A stretch of DNA of 35,441 nt from an uncultured bacterium (GCA_913042995.1 CAJWMA010000005.1:1-35441); one strand, 5' to 3'; positions 21,699 to 29,411 are shown, counted from the first letter of the stretch. The notes: generated from the sequence alone by a model not told the origin. Numbers and translations: made by a program.

Positions 21699-23386
21699 TG
21701 TCCTTCACGATCATCCTGTGCTATCTCGCCCTGCTGCTCTTCCTGGGAGTCTTCGCCGGACGGCTGCTGAAGAAAAGCTCGGGCGACTTCTTCCTCGCCA
21801 GCCGCGGCATCGGCCCCTTCATGCTGTTGATGTCGGTCTTCGGCACGACGATGACCGCCTTCGCCCTCATTGGCTCGACCGGCAAGACCTTTGCGTTCGG
21901 AATCGGGGTCTATGGGCTCATGGCCTCGTGGTCGGGCATCATCCACGCGGCGATCTTCTTTCTCATCGGCGCCAAGGTCTGGGCGCTGGGAAAGAAACAC
22001 GGCTATGTCACCCAGCTGAGCTACTTCCGCGACCGCTACCAGTCTGATGCGCTGGTGCTGCTGCTCTTCCCGCTGGTGGTCTCTTTCGTCATTCTCTACC
22101 TGCTGATCGGTGTCATTGGAGCCGGGCGCTTCATCGAAGGCGTCACTCCGGAAACCTTCAGTGAGAGCGCGGTCGTGACCACCGTACCCCTGGCGGCGGC
22201 ACCCGCCGATCTCAAGATTCCCGAGGACTGGAAGGACAGGGTCAGCATCAAAAACGGTGAGCTGTCCGTCAGCGGATCGCTCCATCCCAAGCGCAAGGGC
22301 CTCTTCATGAAGCTCAGCAAGGCGCCCGAGTGGAAGAAGGCCGTTGGCGGCCTGATGAACAAGGCGCCCCGCGGGGCGGTCCCCAAGCCCGCCGGCATGG
22401 CGATCGTCTGCCTGGTGGTGCTCTTCTACGTCTTCTTCGGAGGCATGCGGGCGACCGCCTGGGCCAACACCATGCAGACCCTGGTCTTTATGGTCATGGG
22501 GTTGATCGCCTTCTACGTCATCACGGACGAGCTCGGCGGACCGGTGGCGGCATCTGAAAAACTGCTGGCCAACGAAGGGAAGAACTCCGTCATGGCCCGG
22601 GAGGGGCTGATCGGAAAATGGCAATTCCTTACCTATTGTTTCATCCCGCTATCGGTGGGGATGTTCCCCCACCTCTTCCAGCACTGGCTCACGGCCAGGA
22701 AGGCGAGCAACTTCAAGCTCACCGTCGTCGCACACCCGATCTGCATCCTCATCACCTGGGTACCCTGTGTGCTGCTGGGCATGTGGGCCTTCGGCATCCT
22801 GCCGGACGGAACCAATCCGAACGCGGTGCTCGGAATGATGGTCGCGCGCTACTCCGGCGAGGTGCTCGCCGGGCTCATCGGAGCGGGAGTCCTGGCCGCG
22901 ATCATGTCGAGCATGGACTCGCAATTCCTCTGTCTCAGCAGCCTCTTCACCAATGACATCGTCTCTCACCATTTCGGCAAGGGAGAGATCAGCGACGAAA
23001 AGAAGATCCTCCTCGGAAGAGGCTTCGTCGTAGCGATCGTGCTCGTCTGCTACCTGATCGGCCTGAGCAATACGCAATCAGTCTTCGATCTCGGGGTCTG
23101 GTGCTTCACCGGCTTCGCCGGACTCTTCCCCATTCTCTTCGCGGCGCTCTACTGGAAGCGCAGCAACAAGCAGGGCGCCATAGCCGGGGTTCTGACCCTC
23201 GCGGTTCTCGAGACCACGGGTTATCTCCTCAGCCTGTCGGTGCACGAGGGCGAGTTCCTGGTCCTGGGAATGATGCCGGTCGCCTTCATCGTCACCATCA
23301 CGACAGCGGTGATGGTCATCGTCACGCTGCTGACACCGCCGCCGGATGAGGAGCTCGTCGAAAAATTCTTCCCCGCGAAGAATTGA
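21698..23386 (+). CDS. Sodium:solute symporter (SSS family) with large soluble insertion
   Basis: The 562-residue membrane protein has 12-13 hydrophobic segments in the SSS order. SSGDFFLASRGIGPFML, GLIGAGVLAAIMSSMDSQFL and GVWCFTGFAGLFPILFAALYWK mark TM1-2, the Na+-coupled core and a late helix. It imports a solute with Na+ across the inner membrane; the solute cannot be told. It is translationally coupled to the DUF3311 gene. Residues about 148-231, between two core helices (after GAGRFIEG and before MAIVCLVVLFYVFFGGMRA), form a soluble Lys/Pro-rich insertion (DWKDRVSIKNGELSVSGSLH) where typical SSS proteins have only a short loop. Confidence 0.9.
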   Translation: MSFTIILCYLALLLFLGVFAGRLLKKSSGDFFLASRGIGPFMLLMSVFGTTMTAFALIGSTGKTFAFGIGVYGLMASWSGIIHAAIFFLIGAKVWALGKKHGYVTQLSYFRDRYQSDALVLLLFPLVVSFVILYLLIGVIGAGRFIEGVTPETFSESAVVTTVPLAAAPADLKIPEDWKDRVSIKNGELSVSGSLHPKRKGLFMKLSKAPEWKKAVGGLMNKAPRGAVPKPAGMAIVCLVVLFYVFFGGMRATAWANTMQTLVFMVMGLIAFYVITDELGGPVAASEKLLANEGKNSVMAREGLIGKWQFLTYCFIPLSVGMFPHLFQHWLTARKASNFKLTVVAHPICILITWVPCVLLGMWAFGILPDGTNPNAVLGMMVARYSGEVLAGLIGAGVLAAIMSSMDSQFLCLSSLFTNDIVSHHFGKGEISDEKKILLGRGFVVAIVLVCYLIGLSNTQSVFDLGVWCFTGFAGLFPILFAALYWKRSNKQGAIAGVLTLAVLETTGYLLSLSVHEGEFLVLGMMPVAFIVTITTAVMVIVTLLTPPPDEELVEKFFPAKN

Positions 23387-23409
23387 GACCTCCTTCAGGC
23401 TGAGGGGTT

Positions 23410-23415
23410 TACAAT
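23410..23415 (+). promoter_or_regulatory. Putative -10 box before the CotH gene
   Basis: TACAAT (5/6) in the context TTTACAATAG lies 82 bp upstream of the ATG at 23497. No -35 at proper spacing is seen. Confidence 0.35.
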
Positions 23416-23496
23416 AGTCCGCCTTGCCCGGCAGGCTTCTCGATGCCAGGGAAACAAACGGTCCGGGCTGTGAATACTTCCCAGGAGAATCCCGCT

Positions 23497-24906
23497 ATGA
23501 AAACCAGGATCGCGGCAGCGCTTCTACTCGTCTCCGGCCTGCTGGCCGCGCCGCCGGCCTTCGCCCAGGAAACGACGACAAAGAAAACCGACACCGTCAA
23601 CCTCTTCGCCGCCGGCAAGCCGGCCTCGATCACGCTCGCGGTGACGAAGGCGAAGTGGGAGCGCCTGCAGCGCAACCCCTTCATCTTCACGGAGGCCTCG
23701 GTGCTCTACAACGGCAAGCGCATCGACGGCGCAGGGGTCCGCTACAAGGGCAACTCCACCTTCGGCGGCCGCGGCCCGCACAAATCCTTCAAGGTCAACC
23801 TGGGCTACTTCGGCGGCACGAAGAAGCTCCACGGCCAGTCGACCCTCAACCTCCACCACCCCTTCAAGGATCCCTCGCGTGTACGCGAGGTGGTCAGCTA
23901 CGAGCTCTTCGCCGAGGCTGGCATCAAGGCTCCGCGGGCGACCCACGTGACGCTCACGCTGAGGGTGCCCGGCATCCACGACGACTTCAACCTTGGCGTC
24001 TACTCGCTCGTCGAGCAGGTCGACAAGAAATTCCTCGGCGCTCATTATCCTGACAACGACGGCGACCTCTTCAAGATCGAGGGCATGGGCGATCCGTTCG
24101 GAGAGAGCCGCCAGCGAAGGCGCGGCGGCCAACGTGAGCCCTACGAAGGCTTCATCAACAAGGAGGGCAGCGCCCGCGGCCCGGCGCTCTCCTACCTGCT
24201 CGATGCGGTGAGGCGCGGCAATGACAGCGATCTTCAAAAGCACCTCGACATGGAGGGCTTCCTGCGCTGGCTGGCGGCCAACCACATCCTCGCCAACCTC
24301 GACAGCTACACCGGCATGGGCCACAACGGCTACATCTACGCCTTCGAGAAGAACCGATTCACCTTCATCCCCTGGGACATGAACGAGGCCTTCGGCAAGT
24401 TCACCTACGGCCGGTCGCAGACCCAGATGGAGGGGCTTGATATCTTCAGGCCCTTCATTCGCAACAAGGCTCTCATCGACCGGGCCCTGGGAAAAAAAGC
24501 CTGGCGGGCTCTCTACATCGAGAACGTAAGGTCGCTGATGAAGGGCCCCTTCTCGGAAAAGAACACCGTCGCAAAAATCCAGGCGGCCAACAGGCGGATC
24601 GCCTCCGCGGTTCGGGCGGAACCGGAACCTGAGCACCCCCTCTCTGAATTTGACAGGTCGTTCGATACCGGGGGCAGCGGAGTCGCTGGTTTCGCAACCC
24701 GCCGGGCGAGATTCATCAACCGACAGCTTGCCGACAAGAAGGCTGTCGCCGGGTTTCTCGCCAGCGGCCCCGGGCGAGGCGAATCCTCCGATGAACGCAG
24801 GGAACCCGGAAGGGGGCGTCCGGCCTTCCCCTTCCCCCGTCGGGGGCGGCCCGATGATGGGCCCGAACGCCGCGATGACGACCGGCGGCCTGAACGCAGA
24901 CCCTGA
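23497..24906 (+). CDS. Secreted CotH-family (spore-coat kinase-like) protein
   Basis: The ATG at 23497 has GGAG upstream and starts a signal peptide (MKTRIAAALLLVSGLLAAPPAFA|Q); the protein has 469 residues. Family landmarks in order are GVRYKGNST (80-88), KSFKVNL, LHGQSTLNLHHPFKDPSRVR, YSLVEQVDKKFL, DLFKIEG, ANLDSYTG, HNGYIYAF and FIPWDMNEAFG (290-300), which holds the metal-binding Asp. CotH of Bacillus is an atypical protein kinase; secreted members in Gram-negative bacteria are of unknown substrate. The last about 45 residues are Arg/Asp/Pro/Gly-rich low complexity (RRGRPDDGPERRDDDRRP). It has its own -10 box and precedes the pabA operon. Confidence 0.88.
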   Translation: MKTRIAAALLLVSGLLAAPPAFAQETTTKKTDTVNLFAAGKPASITLAVTKAKWERLQRNPFIFTEASVLYNGKRIDGAGVRYKGNSTFGGRGPHKSFKVNLGYFGGTKKLHGQSTLNLHHPFKDPSRVREVVSYELFAEAGIKAPRATHVTLTLRVPGIHDDFNLGVYSLVEQVDKKFLGAHYPDNDGDLFKIEGMGDPFGESRQRRRGGQREPYEGFINKEGSARGPALSYLLDAVRRGNDSDLQKHLDMEGFLRWLAANHILANLDSYTGMGHNGYIYAFEKNRFTFIPWDMNEAFGKFTYGRSQTQMEGLDIFRPFIRNKALIDRALGKKAWRALYIENVRSLMKGPFSEKNTVAKIQAANRRIASAVRAEPEPEHPLSEFDRSFDTGGSGVAGFATRRARFINRQLADKKAVAGFLASGPGRGESSDERREPGRGRPAFPFPRRGRPDDGPERRDDDRRPERRP

Positions 24907-24924
24907 GACGGGGTTGCGCGCCGC

Positions 24925-24953
24925 TTGTCTTCACCGGAGCGATAGTCTATTCT
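24925..24953 (+). promoter_or_regulatory. Putative promoter of the pabA-DUF447-beta-RFAP synthase operon
   Basis: TTGTCT and TATTCT are separated by exactly 17 nt, placing transcription start near 24960 and a leader of about 33 nt before the ATG at 24993. Confidence 0.55.
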
Positions 24954-24992
24954 CGGCTTTCCCCTGCAACTCAATTCAAGCCGGCGGCCGGA

Positions 24993-25592
24993 ATGATTCT
25001 ACTCATCGACAATTTTGACAGCTTTGTCTATAACCTCGCCCGCTACTTCGAGGAGCTTGGACAGGAATGCGAGGTCGTTCGCAACGATGCCATCTCCATA
25101 GAAGGCATCCGCGAGAAGGCTCCCGCCGCGCTGATACTCTCGCCCGGGCCCTGCGCCCCCGAGAACGCGGGAATCTGTATCGAGGCTGTCAGAGAGCTTG
25201 GTGGAGAGCTCCCCCTTCTCGGGGTCTGCCTGGGCCACCAGGCGATCGGAGCGGCCTATGGAGCGCGCATCGAGAGAGTGGATCCCTGCCATGGCAAGAG
25301 CTCTGAGATCCTCCACGATGGAGAGGGTCTGTTTGACGGCATCCCGAACCGGTTCTCCGCTGGACGCTACCATTCGCTCGCCGTCTGCGAAGAGGGTCTT
25401 CCAGCCGAGCTCGAGGTCTCCGCCCGTACCGACGATGGTCTCGTCATGGCGCTGCGACACAAGGTGAACAAGGTCTGTGGAATCCAGTTTCATCCGGAGA
25501 GCGTCCTCACAGAGCACGGGCATCCTCTCCTGGAGGGTTTCCTGCGCCTTGCCGGCATCGACGCGCTCCGGCCCGCCCGGGAGACCGCATGA
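24993..25592 (+). CDS. pabA: Aminodeoxychorismate/anthranilate synthase glutaminase subunit
   Basis: The 199-residue protein starts LLIDNFDSFVYNL, the PabA/TrpG opening. The class I glutaminase triad is complete: Cys79 in GVCLGHQ, His167 and Glu169 in FHPES. HGKSSEILHDGEGLF is the family's partner-contact region. PabA makes ammonia for aminodeoxychorismate (folate and methanopterin), TrpG for anthranilate; sequence alone cannot separate them. I favour pabA because the gene overlaps DUF447 (ATGA) and lies upstream of beta-RFAP synthase, which uses aminobenzoate. No PabB/TrpE partner lies in the window. The oxyanion motif reads PGPCAPENAG with Cys54 where Gly is usual. Confidence 0.88.
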   Translation: MILLIDNFDSFVYNLARYFEELGQECEVVRNDAISIEGIREKAPAALILSPGPCAPENAGICIEAVRELGGELPLLGVCLGHQAIGAAYGARIERVDPCHGKSSEILHDGEGLFDGIPNRFSAGRYHSLAVCEEGLPAELEVSARTDDGLVMALRHKVNKVCGIQFHPESVLTEHGHPLLEGFLRLAGIDALRPARETA

Positions 25593-26209
25593 CCGGCGGC
25601 GAAGAACTCATTATCGAGGGCGTCGTCACCACCCTGGGGCCGCGCCATGAAGAGGGCCTGAAAGAAGACGTCAACATCTCGCCGATGGGACCGCTGGTCA
25701 CCGAGCGGATGGACACCCTCCTGCTGAAGCCCTACACCTCCTCCAGGACCTACCGCAACCTCAAGCGCCATGGAGAGGGCGTCTTCCATATCACCGATGA
25801 TGTGGAGCTGATCGCCAGGGCGACCATTGGCCAGGTCGAGACGCCCCTCAACGCGACGAGGGAGATCCAGGGACGCTATATCGAGGGCGCCTGCCGCTTC
25901 TATGAATTCCGCGTCGAGGAGCTGGACGACCGTGAAGAGCGAACCCGTATCCAGTGCCGGGTCGTCCACAGCGAGAAGCTTCGCGACCTGCTGGGGTTCA
26001 ACCGGGCGCGCAACGCGGTGCTCGAGGCGGCGATTCTCGCCAGCCGCACCGCCTTCCTGCCGCCAGGGGACATCCTGCGGCAACTGGATGACCTCCAGGT
26101 CCTCGTCGATAAAACAGGCGCCGAACCGGAACAGCGAGCCTTCTCACTTTTGCGAGGCTATGTAGAGAAGGCTGGTGAGCGGCAAGCCGGCGGGGACGAG
26201 ACCCGGTGA
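25589..26209 (+). CDS. DUF447 family protein
   Basis: The 206-residue protein begins with an ATG overlapping the pabA stop by 4 nt and ends overlapping the next start (GTGA), so the three genes are translationally coupled. It has EGVVTTLGPR, VNISPMGPLV, LLKPYTSSRTYRNLKRHGEGVF and NRARNAVLEAAILASRT, typical of DUF447, a family I know from methanogens and bacteria with tetrahydromethanopterin enzymes. To my recollection archaeal structures have a flavin-reductase-like split barrel; a flavin-dependent step is therefore a hypothesis. No signal peptide or membrane segment is present. Its position between pabA and beta-RFAP synthase points to methanopterin synthesis. Confidence 0.82.
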   Translation: MTGGEELIIEGVVTTLGPRHEEGLKEDVNISPMGPLVTERMDTLLLKPYTSSRTYRNLKRHGEGVFHITDDVELIARATIGQVETPLNATREIQGRYIEGACRFYEFRVEELDDREERTRIQCRVVHSEKLRDLLGFNRARNAVLEAAILASRTAFLPPGDILRQLDDLQVLVDKTGAEPEQRAFSLLRGYVEKAGERQAGGDETR

Positions 26210-27177
26210 GCTCGTCAGACCGCAGCGTAACCATCGAGACTGGAAGCCGGCTTCACTTCGGACTCATCGACCCGGTGGGCGCCAGCGGCAGGCTCTACGC
26301 CGGCGCCGGCGTGATGGTCGATGCTCCCGGTATCCGCATGACCGCCCGGCTCGCCGAGGAAGCCGACCGGGTCACCGCAACGCAGGGAATGGAGAAGCGC
26401 CTCGGGGAGTTCATCCACCGGTACCGAGAGGCGACCGGCTGCCGGGCTCACTTCGACATCGAGCTCGCCGCCTGCCCCGCGGACCATCTCGGACTCGGGA
26501 CAGGAACACAGCTTGGAATGGCCGTCTCGAGCGCCTGCTCGAGCCTGCTCGGCCTTGAAGGAGACCTCGAGACCATCGCCGGACGAACCGACCGCGGGCG
26601 GCGCTCCTCCATCGGCGTACACGGCTTCGAAAATGGCGGGTTCCTCGTTGATGACGGAAAGCTCGAGGAGGCGGGGCTCTCTCCCCTGCGCCATCGGATC
26701 GAGCTGCCCGAGGCCTGGCATTTCGTCCTCGTGATAGCCCCCGGGCACCGGGGCCTGAGCGGCCGACAGGAAGCCGAATGCTTTACAAAACTCGAGCCTG
26801 TCGCCGAGCGGACCGTGGCCCAGCTCGAAGCCCTGCTGGAAGAGGCACTGGTGCCGGCTGGCCGGAAAGGGGACTGGCCTGTTTTCTCCCGGGCTCTCCA
26901 TGAATTCGGGCTCATCGCCGGCCAACCCTTCCAGGAAGCCCAGGGCGGAGCCTTCTCTACCGCCCTGGCGTCCCAGGCGGCGGAATATCTGCTTGAGGCG
27001 GGTGTCGAGGGCGTCGGCCAGAGCTCCTGGGGACCCACCCTCTACGCTCTCCTGCCCGGCCGACAGGAAGCTGAAACGGCCGCGGAAGAGCTCCGGAAAC
27101 GATTCAGGCTGGACCGGGAAGAGGTCGTGATTACCCGCCCCCGCAGCCGCGGAGCCTCGGTCAAGATGGCGGACTGA
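26206..27177 (+). CDS. mptG: Beta-ribofuranosylaminobenzene 5'-phosphate synthase (GHMP superfamily)
   Basis: The GTG at 26206 overlaps the DUF447 stop by 4 nt, with GGGGACGAG upstream; the protein has 323 residues. It opens with SRLHFGLIDP and has the GHMP loop as HLGLGTGTQLGMAVSSA, the variant of beta-RFAP synthases. RGRRSSIGVHGFENGGFLVDDG and GQSSWGPTLYAL are further family landmarks. The enzyme joins p-aminobenzoate and PRPP with CO2 release, the first committed step of (tetrahydro)methanopterin synthesis. That implies C1 handling by H4MPT, known in Planctomycetota, some Proteobacteria and methanogens. The other H4MPT genes are not in this window. A strong hairpin encloses its stop codon. 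Confidence 0.9.
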   Translation: MSSSDRSVTIETGSRLHFGLIDPVGASGRLYAGAGVMVDAPGIRMTARLAEEADRVTATQGMEKRLGEFIHRYREATGCRAHFDIELAACPADHLGLGTGTQLGMAVSSACSSLLGLEGDLETIAGRTDRGRRSSIGVHGFENGGFLVDDGKLEEAGLSPLRHRIELPEAWHFVLVIAPGHRGLSGRQEAECFTKLEPVAERTVAQLEALLEEALVPAGRKGDWPVFSRALHEFGLIAGQPFQEAQGGAFSTALASQAAEYLLEAGVEGVGQSSWGPTLYALLPGRQEAETAAEELRKRFRLDREEVVITRPRSRGASVKMAD

Positions 27178-27186
27178 TCCGCCATC
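27165..27186 (+). terminator. 9-bp perfect hairpin enclosing the beta-RFAP synthase stop codon
   Basis: GATGGCGGA and TCCGCCATC form a perfect 9-bp stem with the loop CTGA, which includes the TGA stop. No T-tract follows. It may mark the operon 3' end, stabilise the mRNA, or affect termination. Confidence 0.45.
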
Positions 27187-27210
27187 CGCCCGGTTGGTAA
27201 AGAAGCGCTC

Positions 27211-27237
27211 TTCAACAGGCGTAATCTGTCGTATCAT
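27211..27237 (+). promoter_or_regulatory. Putative promoter of the EF-P-like gene
   Basis: TTCAAC and TATCAT are 15 nt apart, about 50 bp before the ATG at 27288. Spacing is short and the -35 is weak. Confidence 0.3.
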
Positions 27238-27287
27238 TTGGTACTGAATGTGGAGCGTCCATAACGTTCAGAGAGACCTGGAGTGAC

Positions 27288-27860
27288 ATGCTGAATCCCG
27301 GAGAGTTCAAGAGAGGCCAGATCATCGATATCGATGGTCAGCCCTGCCTGATCGAAAAGATCGTCATGCAAACCCCGTCATCGCGCGGCGGAAACACCAT
27401 CTGGAAGGTTCGCGCAAGGAACCTTCGAACCAAGCAGAAGGTCGACAAACCCTTCCGCAGCGGAGATACGGCAAGCGAGCCGGACTTCGAAAAACGATAT
27501 GTACAGTTCCTCTACCGGGACACCAGAGACCTGCACTTCATGGACATGGACAGCTATGATCAGTTTGCTCTGCCGATCGATGGTTACAGTCAAGAGGCCG
27601 ACTACCTGACCGACAACCTCGAGGGCATTCGCTCCCTCGTCCTGGAAGACGAGGTGATCGGGATCGAGCTGCCCCTGACGGTGGATATTGTCATCACCGA
27701 ATGCGATCCCGCGGTGAAAGGGAACTCCGCGACCGCAAGACAGAAAAATGCCACCCTCGAGACCGGCCTGGTGATCCAGGTCCCCGAACATATATCCAGC
27801 GGGGAGAATGTTCGAGTCGACACGGTGAACGGAAAATTCATCGGCCGCGCGAAGGATTGA
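27288..27860 (+). CDS. efpL: Elongation factor P-like protein, EfpL/YeiP type
   Basis: The 190-residue protein has the three-domain EF-P layout: KOW-like domain (1-65), OB domain (66-128) and C-terminal OB domain (129-190). The loop reads QTPSSRGGNT, aligning with QSPTARGAAT of E. coli YeiP/EfpL; the tip residue is Arg33, not the Lys34 of EF-P. LPLTVDIVITECDPAVKGNSATARQKNAT and LVIQVPEHISSGENVRV further match YeiP. EF-P paralogues rescue ribosomes stalled at polyproline and related motifs; the Pro-runs in several proteins here are potential clients (inference). GGAG lies upstream of the ATG. The stop is 7 bp from the convergent DUF2203 gene. Confidence 0.9.
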   Translation: MLNPGEFKRGQIIDIDGQPCLIEKIVMQTPSSRGGNTIWKVRARNLRTKQKVDKPFRSGDTASEPDFEKRYVQFLYRDTRDLHFMDMDSYDQFALPIDGYSQEADYLTDNLEGIRSLVLEDEVIGIELPLTVDIVITECDPAVKGNSATARQKNATLETGLVIQVPEHISSGENVRVDTVNGKFIGRAKD

Positions 27861-27867
27861 CCGAGAC

Positions 27868-28308
27868 TCAAGCCTCGCTCGAGTTGACGGCCGGAGCCGC
27901 CTCAAAGCTGCCCTCAACCGGCTCACGTCCGCTGAAACCCGATGTCAGCTCGTGCCAGTGATCAATGGTCTCTTCGCCCAGCTTCCAGCAGAGGTAGACA
28001 ACCCGGTCTTCAAGACGCGCCGGAAAATCAACCAGCCCGATGTTGGGATCCTTGAGCTCCACGCCCAGGCTCGAGAGCTCCTCGACAAACCCGGCCCGCT
28101 CATCCGCAAGATCATGGAGGCGGTCCTGGAGCTCCTCGAGACGTTCGATGGCGGCCTCATCCTCGGCCTCCTGGCGAATCTCGAGATAGGCCTCCTTCAT
28201 TCTCTCCGTCTTCTCGACGATGTCCCTGACAATCCTGGAGACCAGGGGGAGAGTGCTTCTCGCCTCCTCCAGCCCGAAGAGTTTCTGTTCCCTGCAGATC
28301 GTAGTCAT
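27868..28308 (-). CDS. DUF2203 family protein
   Basis: I take the ATG at 28308, one codon after the ORF-track GTG, giving 146 residues. The sequence has LFGLEEARSTLPLVSRIVRDI at the start, a central coiled-coil-like Glu/Arg-rich helix, and the DUF2203 hallmark GVELKDPNIGLVDFPARLEDR followed by VYLCWKLGEETIDHWHELTSGFSGR. It is probably a small cytoplasmic helical protein. The function of this conserved family is unknown. It is convergent with the EF-P-like gene and sits downstream of LysR on the same strand after 97 bp. Confidence 0.82.
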   Translation of the reverse strand: MTTICREQKLFGLEEARSTLPLVSRIVRDIVEKTERMKEAYLEIRQEAEDEAAIERLEELQDRLHDLADERAGFVEELSSLGVELKDPNIGLVDFPARLEDRVVYLCWKLGEETIDHWHELTSGFSGREPVEGSFEAAPAVNSSEA

Positions 28309-28405
28309 CACCTAACGCTTATCCTCCAGGTATCGTTGCCGCGGCCATTCTCTCCCAGCAGAGCCTGACAATCAATAGCTGAGGGCTGGAGGCGGCGCGC
28401 CGCTT

Positions 28406-29269
28406 TCAAAACAGATCGGAAAACCCCTTGACCGCAGGGGTGAGCTCTTCTCCCCGCCTGGTAACCAGGTAGATGTACTGGCGCGGATAGTAGGCCTTGA
28501 GGCTCCTGATGTGCAGATCCTGGCGCACCGCATCGATGTTGAGATTATGAATGATGGAGATGCCGTAGCCGAGACTGACATAGTTGATGATCAGGTCAGT
28601 TGAACCCAGCTCCATAACGGCGGAAATCTTCAGCTTTTGATGCTCGAAGGGCCGATCGATGAGTCGACGGGTGTCGGTGTCCTGGGTATAGGACAGAAAC
28701 GGGTATTCGGTTATGTCACTGAGCGCGATCTTGCGGCGATGGCTCAGCGGATGGTTGACCGGCGTGATCAGAATCATCTCACAAGGCGCCACCGGCCGAG
28801 CCTCGAGGTCATCGCGCAGAGGATCGATCAGGATGATACCAACATCGGTCCGCGCCTTGCCGACCGACTCGATAATCTCCGCGGTACGCATATTGTGAAT
28901 GCTGATCTCTACCTTGGGGAAAAGGTTCCTGTATCTCCCAAGCAGGGGCGGAAGCATGTGGGTCGCCACGGACTGGTTGGTCGAAATCGTCAGGCTCGTG
29001 CCTTCATACTGCGCATGACCACTGAAGACCGCGTCGATCTCCTCCTCGGTCGTAAACAGCTTTTCAGCCATCTCATAGAGCACCTGCCCCTCCCTGGTGG
29101 GCGTGACGCCGCGCGGATGGCGCTCGAGCAATTGCAGCCCCATCTCCTGCTCCAGGTTCTTCACCTGGAGGCTTATGCTGGGTTGAGAGAGGCGTAAACG
29201 GCGCGCCGCGGCTGTGAAACCTCCCTGCTGTACAACCGTGTAGAAGCCCCGAAGGCGGTTCAGATCCAT
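28406..29269 (-). CDS. LysR-family transcriptional regulator
   Basis: The 287-residue protein starts at an ATG with GGAGGGTTC upstream. Residues 1-60 form the LysR winged helix-turn-helix (FYTVVQQGGFTAAARRLRLSQPSISLQVKNLEQEMG). The rest is a two-lobed effector-binding domain, with TNQSVATHMLPPLLGRYRNLFPKV and the GYGISIIHNL segment. The gene is divergent from panD-panB across 142 bp, and a perfect 19-bp palindrome lies 19 bp upstream of its start codon. LysR regulators commonly control the divergent neighbour and themselves, so control of pantothenate synthesis is inferred. The effector is unknown. The effector domain resembles CysB/CbbR-type members only in general pattern. Confidence 0.9.
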   Translation of the reverse strand: MDLNRLRGFYTVVQQGGFTAAARRLRLSQPSISLQVKNLEQEMGLQLLERHPRGVTPTREGQVLYEMAEKLFTTEEEIDAVFSGHAQYEGTSLTISTNQSVATHMLPPLLGRYRNLFPKVEISIHNMRTAEIIESVGKARTDVGIILIDPLRDDLEARPVAPCEMILITPVNHPLSHRRKIALSDITEYPFLSYTQDTDTRRLIDRPFEHQKLKISAVMELGSTDLIINYVSLGYGISIIHNLNIDAVRQDLHIRSLKAYYPRQYIYLVTRRGEELTPAVKGFSDLF

Positions 29270-29288
29270 TTGAACCCTCCATCAGCTG

Positions 29289-29307
29289 CCATAGTTTAAA
29301 ACTATGG
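29289..29307. promoter_or_regulatory. 19-bp perfect palindrome, putative LysR operator
   Basis: CCATAGTTT-A-AAACTATGG is a 9-bp perfect inverted repeat about one base, embedding ATAG-N7-CTAT, which has the T-N11-A shape of LysR sites. It abuts the LysR -10-like TATGCT (minus strand, 29311-29316), so it would cover the LysR transcript start. Confidence 0.7.
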
Positions 29308-29310
29308 ATA

Positions 29311-29340
29311 AGCATAACATTTATTTATTAGATTTATATT
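29311..29340. promoter_or_regulatory. AT-rich divergent LysR/panD promoter region
   Basis: On the minus strand TATGCT (29311-29316) is the LysR -10 candidate. On the plus strand TATATT (29335-29340) is the panD -10 candidate, 72 bp before its TTG start. The flanks are strongly A+T-rich compared with the rest of the window. No clear -35 for panD is seen, consistent with activator dependence. Confidence 0.45.
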
Positions 29341-29411
29341 CGTTTCTTCCTTATTTTCTTCTTCTGCCCGTTTCTTCTCCGTGACAAAACCACTCGCAGC
29401 GACAGAAAACC

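Noticed and set aside
24993-25592. TrpG in a tryptophan operon because trpS is in the window
   Set aside because: trpS is about 14 kb away in another unit, and the overlapping neighbours belong to methanopterin synthesis, so pabA is the better reading.
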